From Luteolibacter sp. SL250 (GTDB taxonomy: Bacteria; Verrucomicrobiota; Verrucomicrobiia; Verrucomicrobiales; Akkermansiaceae), in the NCBI RefSeq assembly GCF_026625605.1, contig NZ_CP113054.1, forward strand, positions 3,596,001 to 3,660,000: a stretch of 64,000 nucleotides of DNA, read 5' to 3'. Of the stretch, positions 27,868-37,664 are shown one piece after another. The position numbers were made by a program, and so were the translations under genes. The notes under the pieces were generated by a model. That model had not been told where the DNA came from. It worked only from the letters and a program-made list of their open reading frames with translations, and ran no database searches. Position 1 is the first letter of the stretch. Each line of letters starts with the position of its first letter.

Positions 27868-30800
27868 TCACGCCGTGGCGAGCGGTGCGGCGGCCGGGAT
27901 TTCCTCCGTCTCCGCCTCCTCATCCTCATGGCGGCGGTGCTTCGCCGCGATGATGACGTAGAACGCTGGCACCACGAACAGGGTGAAGACGGTGCCGACC
28001 AGCATGCCGGTGACCAGCACGATTCCGATGCTGTTCCGCGCTTCCGCCCCCGGACCGGTGACCAGCACCAGCGGGAAGTGGCCGAAGACGGTGGCCGCCG
28101 TGGTCATGAGCACCGGCCGCAGCCGGGTGAGGGCCGCTTCCTTCAACGCCTCCACTTTCTCCAGTCCACGGGTCTGCAGTTCGTTCGCGAACTCGACGAT
28201 CAGGATGCCGTTCTTCGCGATCAGTCCCACCAGCGTGATGAGGCCGACCTGGGAGTAGATGTTGATGGTGGTGAAGCCGAGGAAGGTGAAGACGAGCGCG
28301 CCGGAGATGGCGAGCGGCACCGACCCGAGCAGCACGATGAGCGGATCCCGGAAGCTGTGGAACTGGGCCGCCAGCACGAGGTAGATGAGGATGATGGCGA
28401 AGCCGAGCGTGACCACCAGCGCGGAGCCTTCCTTGCGGATCTGGCGGGACTCGCCCGCGTGGTCCATGACCAGGTCCTTGCCCATGGCTTTTTTCGCGGC
28501 GTCCTCCAGCACGCGGAGGCCGGCTTCCTTCGTCACGCCGGGAGCCACGCCGCCGAAGATCTTCACCGCATTCTGTTGCTGGAAGCGGTTCAGGGTGCGC
28601 GGCGAGGTCCGCGCCTCCACGGTGGCGAAGGAGGAAACGGGCAGCAGGTCCCCCGCCGGGGTCTTGATCTTCATGTCCAGCAACGGCCCGACGGCGGAGC
28701 GGTTCTCATCCCCGAGCTGCGGGATCACCTTGTAGCTGCGGTCGAAGTAGTTGAAACGGTTCACATACGCGCCACCGAGGAGCGTGCCGAGTTCCTGGCC
28801 GACCGCGGCGAGGTCCAGCCCCAGGTCCGCGAGCTGCTCGCGGTCGATGTTCACGCGGGCTTCAGGACGGTCGATCTTGAGGTCGGTGTCCACGTAAAGG
28901 AACTGCCCGCTGGCGAATCCGGCGCCGATGACCTGCTGCGCGACCGGCAGCAGGTCCTCCACCGGGCCGTCGGTGAGCAGCACCAGCTCGACATCATATT
29001 GGCCGGGAGTCGGCAGCGGAGGGTCCAGCCGCGGGAAGACGCGGATGCCAGGAACCTGGGAAACGCGGCCGAAAAGCTCGCCGTACATTTCCTCGGTCGT
29101 GCGCCCGCGGTCCTTCCAGTCCTTCGCGGACATGCCGCCGAAGCCGCCCCAGTTGGTGGTCAGCGACCACATGTATTCCGCCTCCGGCATGGAGGTGACA
29201 GCATCGACGACCGCCATGGAGTCCCGGTTTGACGCCTCCACCGTGGAGTCCGGGGAGGTGTCCATGAAGACGCTGATGTGGCTCTGGTCCTCCACCGGCG
29301 CCATCTCCCGCTGGGAGAACAGATAGAACGGAACTGCGGCGAGCATGACCACGAAGGACACGCCGACGATGACCCACCGGATGCGCAGCGCGCCGTCCAG
29401 CGCCACGCCATAGGCCGCCTTCACCTTGTCGAAGATGCGGTTCACGAACTTCGTCAGCCTGCCTTCATGGCCGCCGGCGTGGATGAACTTCGAGCTCATC
29501 ACCGGGGACAACGTCAGCGCGACGAAGCCGGACACCACCACCGCCGCCGCCAGCGTGATGGCGAACTCCAGGAACAGCGAGCCGGTCAGGCCACCCTGGA
29601 AGCCGATGGGCGCGTACACCGCCGCCAGCGTGATGGTCATCGCGACAATGGGACCCTGCAGCTCCCGTGCGCCGAGCAACGCCGCCTGCATGCGCGACTT
29701 CCCTTCCCGCACGTGCCGTTCGATGTTCTCCACCACGACGATGGCGTCATCCACCACCAGGCCGACCGCCAGCACGATGGCGAGGATGGTCAGCAGGTTC
29801 AGCGAGAAACCGAGAGCGAGCATGATGGCCGCCGCGCCGATGAGCGAGATGGGCATGGCGATGAGCGGCACCAGCGCGGTGCGGATGGAACCGAGGAAAA
29901 GGAACACCGCCAGGCCGACGATGAGCACCGTCTCCAGCAGCGTCTTGCTGATCTCCTTCAGCGCGCTGCGCATGAACATGGTGCCGTCATAAACCAGCTT
30001 CATCCTCATGTCCTTCGGCAGCGTGGCCTGGATCTCCTCCATCTTCGCGGTGAGCGCCTGCTGGATCTCGATCTCGTTGGAGCCGACCAGCGGCCACACG
30101 CCCAGATAGACGGACTCCTGCTTGTTTTCCTTCGCCACGTAGTCCGGCTCCTCCGCGCCCAGCTTCACATCCGCCACATCACTGAGGCGGACGATGCTGC
30201 CCTCCCGCTCGGAGACGATGATGTTGGAGAACTCCTGCTCGGTCCGCAGGTCGGTGTTCGCCAGCAGGTTGATCTCCACGAGGTTCCCTTTCGTGCGGCC
30301 GACGGCGGCGAGGAAATTGTTCCGCACCAGGGCGTTCTGGACGTCCCCCGGAGAGAGGTTCAGCGCGGCGAGGCGGTCCGGATCGATCCACACCCGCATC
30401 GCGATGGGGCGGGCGCCTTCCAGCGTCACGCGCTGCACCCCCGGCAGCGTGGAGAACTGCGGTTGCATGGTGCGGGTCAGCCAGTCCGTCATCGCCGGCA
30501 CATCCCGCTCCGTGGAGGTGAAGCTCAGATAGAACGTGGCATACGGACGGTCGGCCCGCTGGATCTCCACCAACGGCGGCTCCGCCTCCGCGGGCAGTTC
30601 CGCGCGCACCTGCTGGAGACGTGCCGTGACCTCCGCCAGCGCGGCGGTCGTGTCATGGTTCAGCTTCAGCCGCACCGTCACGATGCTGGTGCCCGCCCGG
30701 CTGGTGGACTCCACGTGATCGACGCCGCCGATCTGGGACACCACTTTCTCGATGGGTGTGGTGAGGAAGCCCCGCACCGTCTCCGCGCTCGCGCCGTAAT

Positions 30801-30954
30801 AGACGGTGGTGATGATGACGGAGGAACTTTCCAGCTTCGGGAACTGCTGGACGGGCAGCGAGTAGATGGCCCGCCAGCCGACGAGGACGATGACCAGGTT
30901 GACCACGATGGCCAGCACCGGAAACTTGATGAAGATATCGGTGAACGATTTCAC
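27868..30954 (-). CDS. RND multidrug efflux transporter (HAE1 family)
   Basis: Proton-driven inner-membrane pump of about 1028 residues, the expected length. N-terminal TFIKFPVLAIVVNLVIVLVG-like helix 1 is followed by a periplasmic porter domain. The proton-relay Asp pair is in VGLVVDDAIVVVENIERH, and the second half repeats the fold (FRDPLIVLLGSVPLAISGAL, GLIAKNGILIVEFANEL). The start is taken as GTG 30954, 31 bp after the adaptor stop, giving the normal cytoplasmic N-terminus. It belongs to a tetR-adaptor-pump operon; no TolC gene lies beside it, so it may use a channel encoded elsewhere. Confidence 0.93.
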   Translation of the reverse strand: MKSFTDIFIKFPVLAIVVNLVIVLVGWRAIYSLPVQQFPKLESSSVIITTVYYGASAETVRGFLTTPIEKVVSQIGGVDHVESTSRAGTSIVTVRLKLNHDTTAALAEVTARLQQVRAELPAEAEPPLVEIQRADRPYATFYLSFTSTERDVPAMTDWLTRTMQPQFSTLPGVQRVTLEGARPIAMRVWIDPDRLAALNLSPGDVQNALVRNNFLAAVGRTKGNLVEINLLANTDLRTEQEFSNIIVSEREGSIVRLSDVADVKLGAEEPDYVAKENKQESVYLGVWPLVGSNEIEIQQALTAKMEEIQATLPKDMRMKLVYDGTMFMRSALKEISKTLLETVLIVGLAVFLFLGSIRTALVPLIAMPISLIGAAAIMLALGFSLNLLTILAIVLAVGLVVDDAIVVVENIERHVREGKSRMQAALLGARELQGPIVAMTITLAAVYAPIGFQGGLTGSLFLEFAITLAAAVVVSGFVALTLSPVMSSKFIHAGGHEGRLTKFVNRIFDKVKAAYGVALDGALRIRWVIVGVSFVVMLAAVPFYLFSQREMAPVEDQSHISVFMDTSPDSTVEASNRDSMAVVDAVTSMPEAEYMWSLTTNWGGFGGMSAKDWKDRGRTTEEMYGELFGRVSQVPGIRVFPRLDPPLPTPGQYDVELVLLTDGPVEDLLPVAQQVIGAGFASGQFLYVDTDLKIDRPEARVNIDREQLADLGLDLAAVGQELGTLLGGAYVNRFNYFDRSYKVIPQLGDENRSAVGPLLDMKIKTPAGDLLPVSSFATVEARTSPRTLNRFQQQNAVKIFGGVAPGVTKEAGLRVLEDAAKKAMGKDLVMDHAGESRQIRKEGSALVVTLGFAIILIYLVLAAQFHSFRDPLIVLLGSVPLAISGALVFTFLGFTTINIYSQVGLITLVGLIAKNGILIVEFANELQTRGLEKVEALKEAALTRLRPVLMTTAATVFGHFPLVLVTGPGAEARNSIGIVLVTGMLVGTVFTLFVVPAFYVIIAAKHRRHEDEEAETEEIPAAAPLATA

Positions 30955-30985
30955 TGCGGATCTGGAGTTGGGGTTGTCCGGCGGC

Positions 30986-32101
30986 TCAGTTGGCCTGGCC
31001 TGCGGCGGCGGCCTTCGGGGCGGCGGCCACGGCGACCAGCGCACCTTCCCGGAGTTTGAACGAACCGGCGGTGGCGACGATTTCGCCCGGCTTCAGGCCG
31101 GACTCGATCACGATGAAGTCCCCGTTCATCGGTCCGCTTTTCACGAGGCGCTGCTGTGAGCGGGGATTGCCCTTGGGATCATTCGCGACGACGAAAACAT
31201 GGTCTCCCTCCGGCCCGCGGCGCAGGGCGCTCACCGGAACGGTGACCACCTTCCGGGCTTCCCCGACAGGGACGCGCACCCGGACGGAAGACCCCGGCGT
31301 GGGCGCCTGCTTCGCATCCGCGATGCGCGCGCGGACGACGGAGCTGCGGTTGCGGGGATCCACCCGCGCGTCCAGCGCGACGATCTCCGCGAGCACCGGC
31401 GGACGGTCCCCGCCGGCAAGGATCTCCACATGGTCCCCCTCCTTGAGCCCCGCCACCACCACCTGGGTCACGGTGAAATCCACATGCACCGCGTCATCCA
31501 CTCCCTGCAGGGTGGTGAGCTGGCTCCCCTCCTCCAGATACTGGCCCGGGTGGACGTCGGAAATGCCGATGCGGGCGCGGAACGGCGCGGTGATGGTCTT
31601 GCGCACCATGACCGCCTTTGTCCGGGCCGCCTGGGCCAGGGCGATGTCGCGCTCCGCCTGCGCGCGCTCCAGGTCCACCACCGGCGCGGCGTCCTCCCCG
31701 GAGAGCCGCTGCATGCGCTTGAGCGTGGTTTCCGCCAGGGCGATCTGGGCTTCCTGCGCGCGCAGCTCCGCCTCCTCCACGGAAACGTCCAGCGCCACCA
31801 GCACGGTGCCCGCTTCCACGATCTTGCCCGGGGTGAGGTCCGCCTTCACCACCGTGCCCGCCATTTCATTGCGCAGGGTGACGGAGCGCAGGGCCAGCAC
31901 CGTGCCCACCGCCACGGTGGAGCTGCGGTGGTCCACCTCCCCGGCCGGGACGGTGACGATGCTTTCCGCCGGCTCCGGCATCGCGGCGGCGGCCTCCATG
32001 GATTTTTTGATATCGGCCCGCTTCCATGCGGTGAGACCGACGGCGGCGGCACCGAGCGCACCGATGAGGACGAGGGAGATGATCCAGGAACTGGCTTTCA
32101 T
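30986..32101 (-). CDS. RND efflux periplasmic adaptor (membrane fusion protein)
   Basis: Adaptor of about 371 residues. A hydrophobic N-terminal anchor (MKASSWIISLVLIGALG) is followed by lipoyl half-motifs (GKIVEAGTVLVALDVS, ITAPFRARIG). A coiled-coil hairpin (about 100-160) and beta-barrel/membrane-proximal domain (VRARIADAKQAPTPGSSVRV) complete it. It bridges the adjacent RND pump and an outer-membrane channel. The same frame is open back to an ATG at 32170, directly after the tetR stop (TGAATG), which would add 23 residues of unusual leader; the start at 32101 gives the typical N-terminus. Confidence 0.9.
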   Translation of the reverse strand: MKASSWIISLVLIGALGAAAVGLTAWKRADIKKSMEAAAAMPEPAESIVTVPAGEVDHRSSTVAVGTVLALRSVTLRNEMAGTVVKADLTPGKIVEAGTVLVALDVSVEEAELRAQEAQIALAETTLKRMQRLSGEDAAPVVDLERAQAERDIALAQAARTKAVMVRKTITAPFRARIGISDVHPGQYLEEGSQLTTLQGVDDAVHVDFTVTQVVVAGLKEGDHVEILAGGDRPPVLAEIVALDARVDPRNRSSVVRARIADAKQAPTPGSSVRVRVPVGEARKVVTVPVSALRRGPEGDHVFVVANDPKGNPRSQQRLVKSGPMNGDFIVIESGLKPGEIVATAGSFKLREGALVAVAAAPKAAAAGQAN

Positions 32102-32170
32102 GGGAGTGGTCGTGGCAGAGGTTCGGGGAAGACGGGAAAGGGACGCTTGGGAAATCAGGAGGACGTTCAT

Positions 32171-32788
32171 TCAGGCATCGGCGGATGGCGGAGGCGTCGT
32201 TATCTGGACGTCGAACGTCTCCGGCTTCTCCACGGCGAGGGCGACGATGCGCTCCAAGGTGCAGCGCAGGCGGTCGAGAGCCTCCTGGTCCACAGGCCGC
32301 AGGCGCATCACCCAGTAGAACCAGAGGCCGTCGATGGCGGCCATGACGATCTCCGCGACATGGTCCGGCAGGCCGTCGTTGCGGATGAGGCCGTAGAGTT
32401 CGTCATAGACGTCACGCATCGGCTGGACGAGTTCCGAGTTCTGGGCCAGCGCGGCGAAGATGGCGGAGTAGCTGCGGCGCAGGCCGTCCGTCCAGTTGCG
32501 CGCGTCCATGCAGCAATGGTTGAGGATGCCGCGGAGCATGCGGCCCGGTCCTTCGGGAGCTTCCGCATAGCCGGTCATGAAGCAGTTCCGCCAGCCGTCC
32601 GCGCTCCGCTGGACCATGGCCTCGATGAGCTGCTCCTTGCTGGAAAAGTAGTGCAGCAGACCACCCTTGCTCACCCCGGCCTCCGCCGCCACGGCGTCGA
32701 AGGTCAGACGGGCCACCCCTTCACGGGCGGCGACGGTTTCGGCTGCATCCAGCAGCAGGTCTCGTTGGGCTGGGTTGTGCGGTGCCAT
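32171..32788 (-). CDS. TetR family transcriptional repressor of the RND operon
   Basis: Repressor of 205 residues. The N-terminal helix-turn-helix is FDAVAAEAGVSKGGLLHYF (about residues 28-48), typical of TetR proteins; the C-terminal ligand-binding domain is variable. Start ATG 32788 gives MAPHNPAQRDLLL; longer versions would run through the promoter. It is first in the operon with the adaptor and pump, a usual local-repressor arrangement. Two near-identical operator candidates overlap the promoter just upstream. Confidence 0.92.
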   Translation of the reverse strand: MAPHNPAQRDLLLDAAETVAAREGVARLTFDAVAAEAGVSKGGLLHYFSSKEQLIEAMVQRSADGWRNCFMTGYAEAPEGPGRMLRGILNHCCMDARNWTDGLRRSYSAIFAALAQNSELVQPMRDVYDELYGLIRNDGLPDHVAEIVMAAIDGLWFYWVMRLRPVDQEALDRLRCTLERIVALAVEKPETFDVQITTPPPSADA

Positions 32789-32798
32789 TGTTGGAAAC

Positions 32799-32845
32799 GG
32801 CATACCGTCCAGCCGGTCGGTTGTCAAACCGTCTGGTTGGTCGGG
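32799..32845 (-). promoter_or_regulatory. Promoter with tandem TetR operators
   Basis: On the minus strand a -35 TTGACA (32827-32822), a 17-bp spacer and a -10-like TATGCC (32804-32799) lie upstream of tetR. The spacer itself is a near-palindrome (32804-32821, ACCGTCCAGCCGGTCGGT on the plus strand, 14 of 18 symmetric). A related 18-mer, ACCGTCTGGTTGGTCGGG, repeats 24 bp away (32828-32845). Binding here would block RNA polymerase, so negative autoregulation is expected. Confidence 0.6.
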
Positions 32846-33010
32846 ATCGAATTTTATTTCAAACGTCGCCATTTCACCCTCATGACGAACGGGATGGCTG
32901 GTTTGTGACAGGGGTGGAAAAATGCGAATTTCCTCTCTAGGCACTCGGCACCTACAACGTGCGTGCCTTGAAGTCGCTTCCCAAATAAGGCACTTTGGGG
33001 AACCGATCCG

Positions 33011-33364
33011 ATGATCATCGCCTACGCCTTATCGCCGCTTTGGATGCTAATTGCCTCACTCTACCTTTTGTTGGCCATCCCGCTCGTCTCGCTGTTCACC
33101 TTGGTGGCTGCCACTCCGTGGATGAGGAATGTCAGGGGATTACCCCGCCTGATTAGCTTCGTCCTCCCGTTCTCTATCCTCAATCTGGGGCTTACCATCA
33201 GCCTTTTCCTAGGCCCATTGCGCCCCCAACAAGCGCTGCCATTCATTGATTGCGTGTGGATCGCGTTGGTGTGTTCAGCCCCCGTAGTGCTGGGCTTGAT
33301 TCTAATCCACAACCGGAGAAAGAAGCGCTCTCCGGATGCAGCAGAGGACGCAGTTAATCCATAG
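33011..33364 (+). CDS. Small membrane protein of unknown function
   Basis: A 117-residue protein with three predicted membrane segments (about 8-35, 50-67, 80-99) and a short basic tail (HNRRKKRSPDAAEDA). No family is recognised. GGGGAA about 9 bp upstream of ATG 33011 is a plausible ribosome-binding site. Its base composition is visibly lower in GC and uses TTA/CTA codons rare in its neighbours, so it may be recently acquired. It stands alone between the TetR operon and parE. Confidence 0.55.
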   Translation: MIIAYALSPLWMLIASLYLLLAIPLVSLFTLVAATPWMRNVRGLPRLISFVLPFSILNLGLTISLFLGPLRPQQALPFIDCVWIALVCSAPVVLGLILIHNRRKKRSPDAAEDAVNP

Positions 33365-33488
33365 ATCACCCATCATCCACCTGACCGCAAGGAATGCGGT
33401 CCCAGCCACCCTCTTCCCACGGCTCCACATGGGCAAAGACGCCATCCATCCCGGATCGGAATCCAAGCTTCGCACCCATCCACCCAGC

Positions 33489-33509
33489 CGTAATGGCGCA
33501 GCCATTACG
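33489..33509. repeat. Palindromic repeat (TGGCGCAGCCA core), copy 1
   Basis: CGTAATGGC-GCA-GCCATTACG is a perfect 9-bp inverted repeat 13 bp from the end of parE. The 30-mer around it recurs at 41461-41490 with a few changes. It may act as a REP element or weak terminator. Confidence 0.7.
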
Positions 33510-33522
33510 CTACGGAAGAACT

Positions 33523-35379
33523 CTACGCCACCGCGGCCTCGATCTGGCGGTCCACGTCCTCGCGCAGGTTGTCGATGATGAACTCCTGCCGGTCCGGGGT
33601 GTTCTTGCCCATGTAGAAGGCGAGCAGTTCCTTCACGCCCTTGCCTTCCTCATACTCGACGGGGTCGAGCCGCATGTCCGGGCCGATCATGAACTTGAAC
33701 TCGTCCGGGGAGATTTCACCGAGACCCTTGAAGCGGGTGATCTCCGCGTTCTTGCCCAGCTTGGCGATGGCCTTCACGCGCTCCGGCTCGTCATAACAGT
33801 AGATGGTCTCCTTCTTGTTGCGGACGCGGAACAGCGGCGTCTGGAGGATGTGGAGGTGGCCGTCACGGATCAGCTCCGGGAAGAACTGGAGGAAGAAGGT
33901 GAGCAGCAGCAGGCGGATGTGCATGCCATCGACGTCGGCATCGGTGGCGATGACGACCTTGCTGTAACGCAGTTCCTCGATGCCATCCTCAATGTTGAGG
34001 GCGGCCTGCAGCAGGGCGAACTCCTCGTTTTCATAAACGATCTTCCGCGGCAGGCTGAAGGTGTTGAGCGGCTTGCCGCGCAGGGAGAACACGGCCTGCG
34101 TCTCCACATCCCGGCTCTTGGTGATGGAACCGGAGGCGGAGTCACCCTCGGTGATGAAGAGGGTGGATTCCTCGCGGCGCTTGTGCTTCGTGTCGAAGTG
34201 GACGCGGCAGTCGCGCAGCTTCTTGTTGTGGACCTTCGCCTGGCGGGACCGCTCGCGGGCGAGCTTCTGCACGCCTTTCAGGTCCTTGCGCTCCCGCTCC
34301 GCGGAAATGATCCGCTTCTGGATGGCCTCCGCCACCTGCGGGTGCTTGTGCAGGTAGTTGTCGAGGTTGGTCTTGAGGAAGTTCCCGATGAAGGTCCGCA
34401 GGGACTCACCCTCAGGAGCGACGGTGGTGGAGCCGAGCTTGGTCTTCGTCTGCGACTCGAACACCGGCTCGATGATGCGCACGCAGATGGCAGCCTCGAT
34501 GCCGGCGCGGATGTCCGCGGGGTCATACTGCTTCTTGTAGAAGCCGCGGACGACCTGCACCAGCGCCTCACGGAAGGCGGCGAGGTGGGTGCCGCCCTGG
34601 GAGGTGTTCTGGCCGTTGACGAAGGTGTAGTACTCCTCCCCGCTCTCCGGGCTGTGGGTGAAGGCGATCTCGATGTCCTTTCCGACCAGGTGGATCGGCG
34701 GGTAGAGCGCCTCGTTCTCCATCTCCTCCCGCAGGAGGTCGAGCAGGCCGTCCTTCGAGCGGAATTTCTTCCCGTTGAACACGACCGTGAGGGCCGGGTT
34801 CAGGTAGGAATAGTAGCGGCACATCTTTTCGACGAAGGCTTCCTTGTACTTCGCCTTGGCCGGGAAAATGGTGCGGTCCACCTCGAAGGCGAGGCGGGTG
34901 CCGTTCGCGCCTTCATCGCGGCGCGGGTTCGGCATATCGACGGTGAGCTGGCCCTTGGAGAACTCAAGCGCCTTGGTCGTGCCCTCGCGCCATGCCTGGA
35001 TCTCGAAGAAGGAGGAAAGGGCGTTGACCGCCTTGATGCCGACGCCGTTGAGGCCGACGGATTTCTTGAAGGCCTCGCTGTCGTATTTCGCGCCGGTGTT
35101 GATCTGCGCGGCGCAGTCGTAAAGCTTGCCCAAGGGGATGCCGCGGCCGAAGTCCCGGACCTCCACGCGGCCCTGCTCATCGATGTCGATGCGGACCTCC
35201 TTGCCGTGGCCCATGATGTGTTCGTCGATGGAGTTGTCCACCGCCTCCTTGAGCAGGATGTAGAGGCCGTCATCCGGGGAGGAACCGTCACCCAGCTTGC
35301 CGATGTACATGCCCGGGCGCATCCGGATGTGTTCGCGCCAGTCCAGGGATTTGATGTCGGCTTCGGTGTAGTCTGCCAT
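33523..35379 (-). CDS. parE: DNA topoisomerase IV subunit B
   Basis: ATPase subunit of type IIA topoisomerase that decatenates daughter chromosomes, 618 residues. GHKL ATPase motifs include [14 protein letters not shown] and [15 protein letters not shown]. The transducer has [11 protein letters not shown] and QTKTKLGS, and the TOPRIM domain has [18 protein letters not shown] and [20 protein letters not shown]. Length about 620 without the GyrB insert favours ParE over GyrB. No parC lies next to it in this window; the SPS gene follows upstream. Confidence 0.88.
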   Translation of the reverse strand: MADYTEADIKSLDWREHIRMRPGMYIGKLGDGSSPDDGLYILLKEAVDNSIDEHIMGHGKEVRIDIDEQGRVEVRDFGRGIPLGKLYDCAAQINTGAKYDSEAFKKSVGLNGVGIKAVNALSSFFEIQAWREGTTKALEFSKGQLTVDMPNPRRDEGANGTRLAFEVDRTIFPAKAKYKEAFVEKMCRYYSYLNPALTVVFNGKKFRSKDGLLDLLREEMENEALYPPIHLVGKDIEIAFTHSPESGEEYYTFVNGQNTSQGGTHLAAFREALVQVVRGFYKKQYDPADIRAGIEAAICVRIIEPVFESQTKTKLGSTTVAPEGESLRTFIGNFLKTNLDNYLHKHPQVAEAIQKRIISAERERKDLKGVQKLARERSRQAKVHNKKLRDCRVHFDTKHKRREESTLFITEGDSASGSITKSRDVETQAVFSLRGKPLNTFSLPRKIVYENEEFALLQAALNIEDGIEELRYSKVVIATDADVDGMHIRLLLLTFFLQFFPELIRDGHLHILQTPLFRVRNKKETIYCYDEPERVKAIAKLGKNAEITRFKGLGEISPDEFKFMIGPDMRLDPVEYEEGKGVKELLAFYMGKNTPDRQEFIIDNLREDVDRQIEAAVA

Positions 35380-35485
35380 AGGGTCGGGAGGGTTTTAGAC
35401 GGCGGCCGGGTGGGGTGCAAGTGTGGGAAATCCCGGGTTTTTCCCCGGTTGTTCCCGGCACTCCGCCCCCGCCCCGCCGCGGGAT

Positions 35486-37660
35486 TCACGGGTGCAGCTC
35501 GATCTGGCTGACCGCCTCTTCCCCCGGTTCCTCGTAGGGCTTCGGAGGGTCCGCCTGCCCGAGGAATCCGTAGTGTTCCAAGCCCTCGAAAAATCCCGCC
35601 AGCCCCTTTTCACGGGCGTGGTAGATCCTGGGTCGCGGGACGATCTGGCGGAGGATGCGGTCCCCGTCGGAGGGAATCACCGAAAGGTTCCTGCCCCGCA
35701 CGGCCCCCATGTCATTTCCATAGCCCGCGAAGTAGAAGATATGCCCCGGCTCGATCCCCCAGCGGTGCTCGATGTAGCGGAGCGCCACATCCTTCCCCCC
35801 CCGCAGCGGCACCACATCCACGAACGAACGTGCGGTGACCATGACCTTCGCCGCAATGCCATTTTCCCGGAGCATGCGCTGGATCGCCATCCGTCCCGGT
35901 GCCCGGGAAGCATCCATGAGGTAGGAAACCTTGAAGTCGTGCTGGCTGTTCTCCGCCTGCAGGGTGAGCCCCGGCGTGTCCGCCAGCGCCTCCATGACCT
36001 GGTCCCGGTTCCAGCGGGCGGAAACCTGATGCCGCCACCGGTCATCCCTCACACCCCGCGTCCCATAGTGGATCTCCGCCCCCAGGCTGGAAATCAGGAA
36101 CCCCGGCTCCGGCAGATCATGCCTCCGGATGAAGTCCCGGGCTTCCTCCAGGTGCATGCCCGTCGCGATGCCCAGCCCCAGGCGGCTGCCGTCGAACAGG
36201 CTCCGCCACCGCCGGACGAGGTCCGCCGGTTCCTCCCCGATGCCCGCCGGGAGATCCATCACCACCCAACGGTCACTGGCAATGAGCGCCCCCTGGGAGC
36301 CGCTGGTTCTGGCCGGCCTGGAGGGCGGGAGGATCTCCCGGATCTCCGACAAGTACCGCTCCACATGCCGGCTCCATGAATAGTGCCGCCGGACGTTCGT
36401 GGAGCCATTTGCGGAAAGCTGGCTCCGGCGCTCCGGATCCGCCGCGATCTCCTCGATGGCGGTGCCCATTTCCAGTTCATCCATCGGGTCGATGAGCACA
36501 CCATTCGCGCAGTTCGCCAGGATGTCCCTGGGGCCGCCGTCGTTGGTCGCCACCAGTGGAAGCCCGCCTGCCGCGGCCTCCAGCAACGTGAGGCCGAACG
36601 GCTCCGTGAACGCCGGATTGACGAACACCCCTCCCCTTTCCTCCACCCACTGGTAGAAGGCCGGGATTTCCGCCGGTTCATGCCGCTTGGGATAGGCGAT
36701 CCGGCCATAAAGGTCCGCGTCGTCGATGGCCCGCAGCAATTCGTTCCAAACGCGTTTCGGCCCGTTGGGGAGCTTCGCGAACGAATCCCGGTTCCCGCCG
36801 ATCACGATGAGGTTGGCATTTTCCCGCAGCCACCGGTTCTTGGAAAACGCCCGCACCAGGGCGGGGAGGTTCTTCCGTTCATCCGCGCGGGCGATGGTCA
36901 GAATGGGAACGCGGGAGGGATCCGTCAGGAACGCGCCGAGCTTTCTTTCGACCGAGGCCATCAGCTCCGGGGCGCACTCCCCCTCGAATCTGGAGAGGTC
37001 CACGCCGGGTGGGATGACCCGCATGCGGGACTCCGCATACTGGTGGTAGATGGAGTATTGCTCCTCCACTTCCTGCCGGGTGCTGGTGCAGACCAGGTTG
37101 GCGGCATCCAGGCTCAGTTCCTCCGCCTCGATTCGTGCGGCGAGGTTGTAGCGTTCCTCCATCTCCGCGAGATCCGCCCCGCCATGCTGCAGGCGCTGGA
37201 GTTTCACCCGGCCGAGCGAATGCCCGGTGAAGATGAACGGACACCCGAGAACGGCCGCGAGGTGCCTGCCGACATAGCCGGCATCCGCATAGTGCGCGTG
37301 GATCAGGTCCGGGACCCGCCGCTGCTTCCGCAGATAGCTCAGGGTGCTGTCGATGAAGGCATCCAGATGCCGCCACAGCACCTCCTTCCGCAGATAGCGC
37401 TTCGGTCCGGCGTCGATCCTGACGATCTCCGCCTTCGGGCCGAGCGGTTCATGGTCCCTGGCGTAGTCGGGTGAAAGCTTGGGATCCGCCACCCTGCGCG
37501 TCAGCAGGGAAACGCGGTCCACCGCCGGGTCGAGCGCGAGCGCCTTCACCAGCTCCAGCACGTAGAGGCACTGTCCGCCGGTGTCCGGGTCGCGGCCCAG
37601 CTCCATGTGGTCCCCACGGATCAGCCCGTGGATGGATATGTGAATCAGGTCCAATCCCAT
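35486..37660 (-). CDS. Sucrose-phosphate-synthase-like protein with inactive-looking phosphatase domain
   Basis: A 724-residue GT-B glycosyltransferase fused to a HAD phosphatase-like domain. The GT part (about 1-440) has the SPS-type ISIHGLIRGDHMELGRDPDTGGQ, TGHSLGR and the donor-site FTEPFGLTLLEAAAGGLP. The domain from about 455 resembles sucrose-phosphate phosphatase, but motif I reads SDRWVV instead of S-D-x-D-G-T, motif II is ATGM rather than S-T-G-R, and AGYGNDMGA replaces G-D-x-G-N-D. It is therefore probably a catalytically dead partner domain, as in plant SPS. The product could be sucrose-6-phosphate or mannosylfructose-phosphate. It lies 4 bp downstream of the phosphatase-glycosidase gene. 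Confidence 0.85.
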   Translation of the reverse strand: MGLDLIHISIHGLIRGDHMELGRDPDTGGQCLYVLELVKALALDPAVDRVSLLTRRVADPKLSPDYARDHEPLGPKAEIVRIDAGPKRYLRKEVLWRHLDAFIDSTLSYLRKQRRVPDLIHAHYADAGYVGRHLAAVLGCPFIFTGHSLGRVKLQRLQHGGADLAEMEERYNLAARIEAEELSLDAANLVCTSTRQEVEEQYSIYHQYAESRMRVIPPGVDLSRFEGECAPELMASVERKLGAFLTDPSRVPILTIARADERKNLPALVRAFSKNRWLRENANLIVIGGNRDSFAKLPNGPKRVWNELLRAIDDADLYGRIAYPKRHEPAEIPAFYQWVEERGGVFVNPAFTEPFGLTLLEAAAGGLPLVATNDGGPRDILANCANGVLIDPMDELEMGTAIEEIAADPERRSQLSANGSTNVRRHYSWSRHVERYLSEIREILPPSRPARTSGSQGALIASDRWVVMDLPAGIGEEPADLVRRWRSLFDGSRLGLGIATGMHLEEARDFIRRHDLPEPGFLISSLGAEIHYGTRGVRDDRWRHQVSARWNRDQVMEALADTPGLTLQAENSQHDFKVSYLMDASRAPGRMAIQRMLRENGIAAKVMVTARSFVDVVPLRGGKDVALRYIEHRWGIEPGHIFYFAGYGNDMGAVRGRNLSVIPSDGDRILRQIVPRPRIYHAREKGLAGFFEGLEHYGFLGQADPPKPYEEPGEEAVSQIELHP

Positions 37661-37664
37661 ATCA

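Noticed and set aside
29278..31059. Open frame of about 590 codons opposite the RND pump gene
   Set aside because: Extremely His/Arg/Gln-rich shadow of the pump; no start signal and no family.
33394..35511. Long open frame (about 700 codons) on the plus strand opposite parE
   Set aside because: It is antisense to parE, which has all topoisomerase motifs. In high-GC DNA the opposite strand often stays open; its protein is His/Asp/Leu/Val-rich with no family pattern.
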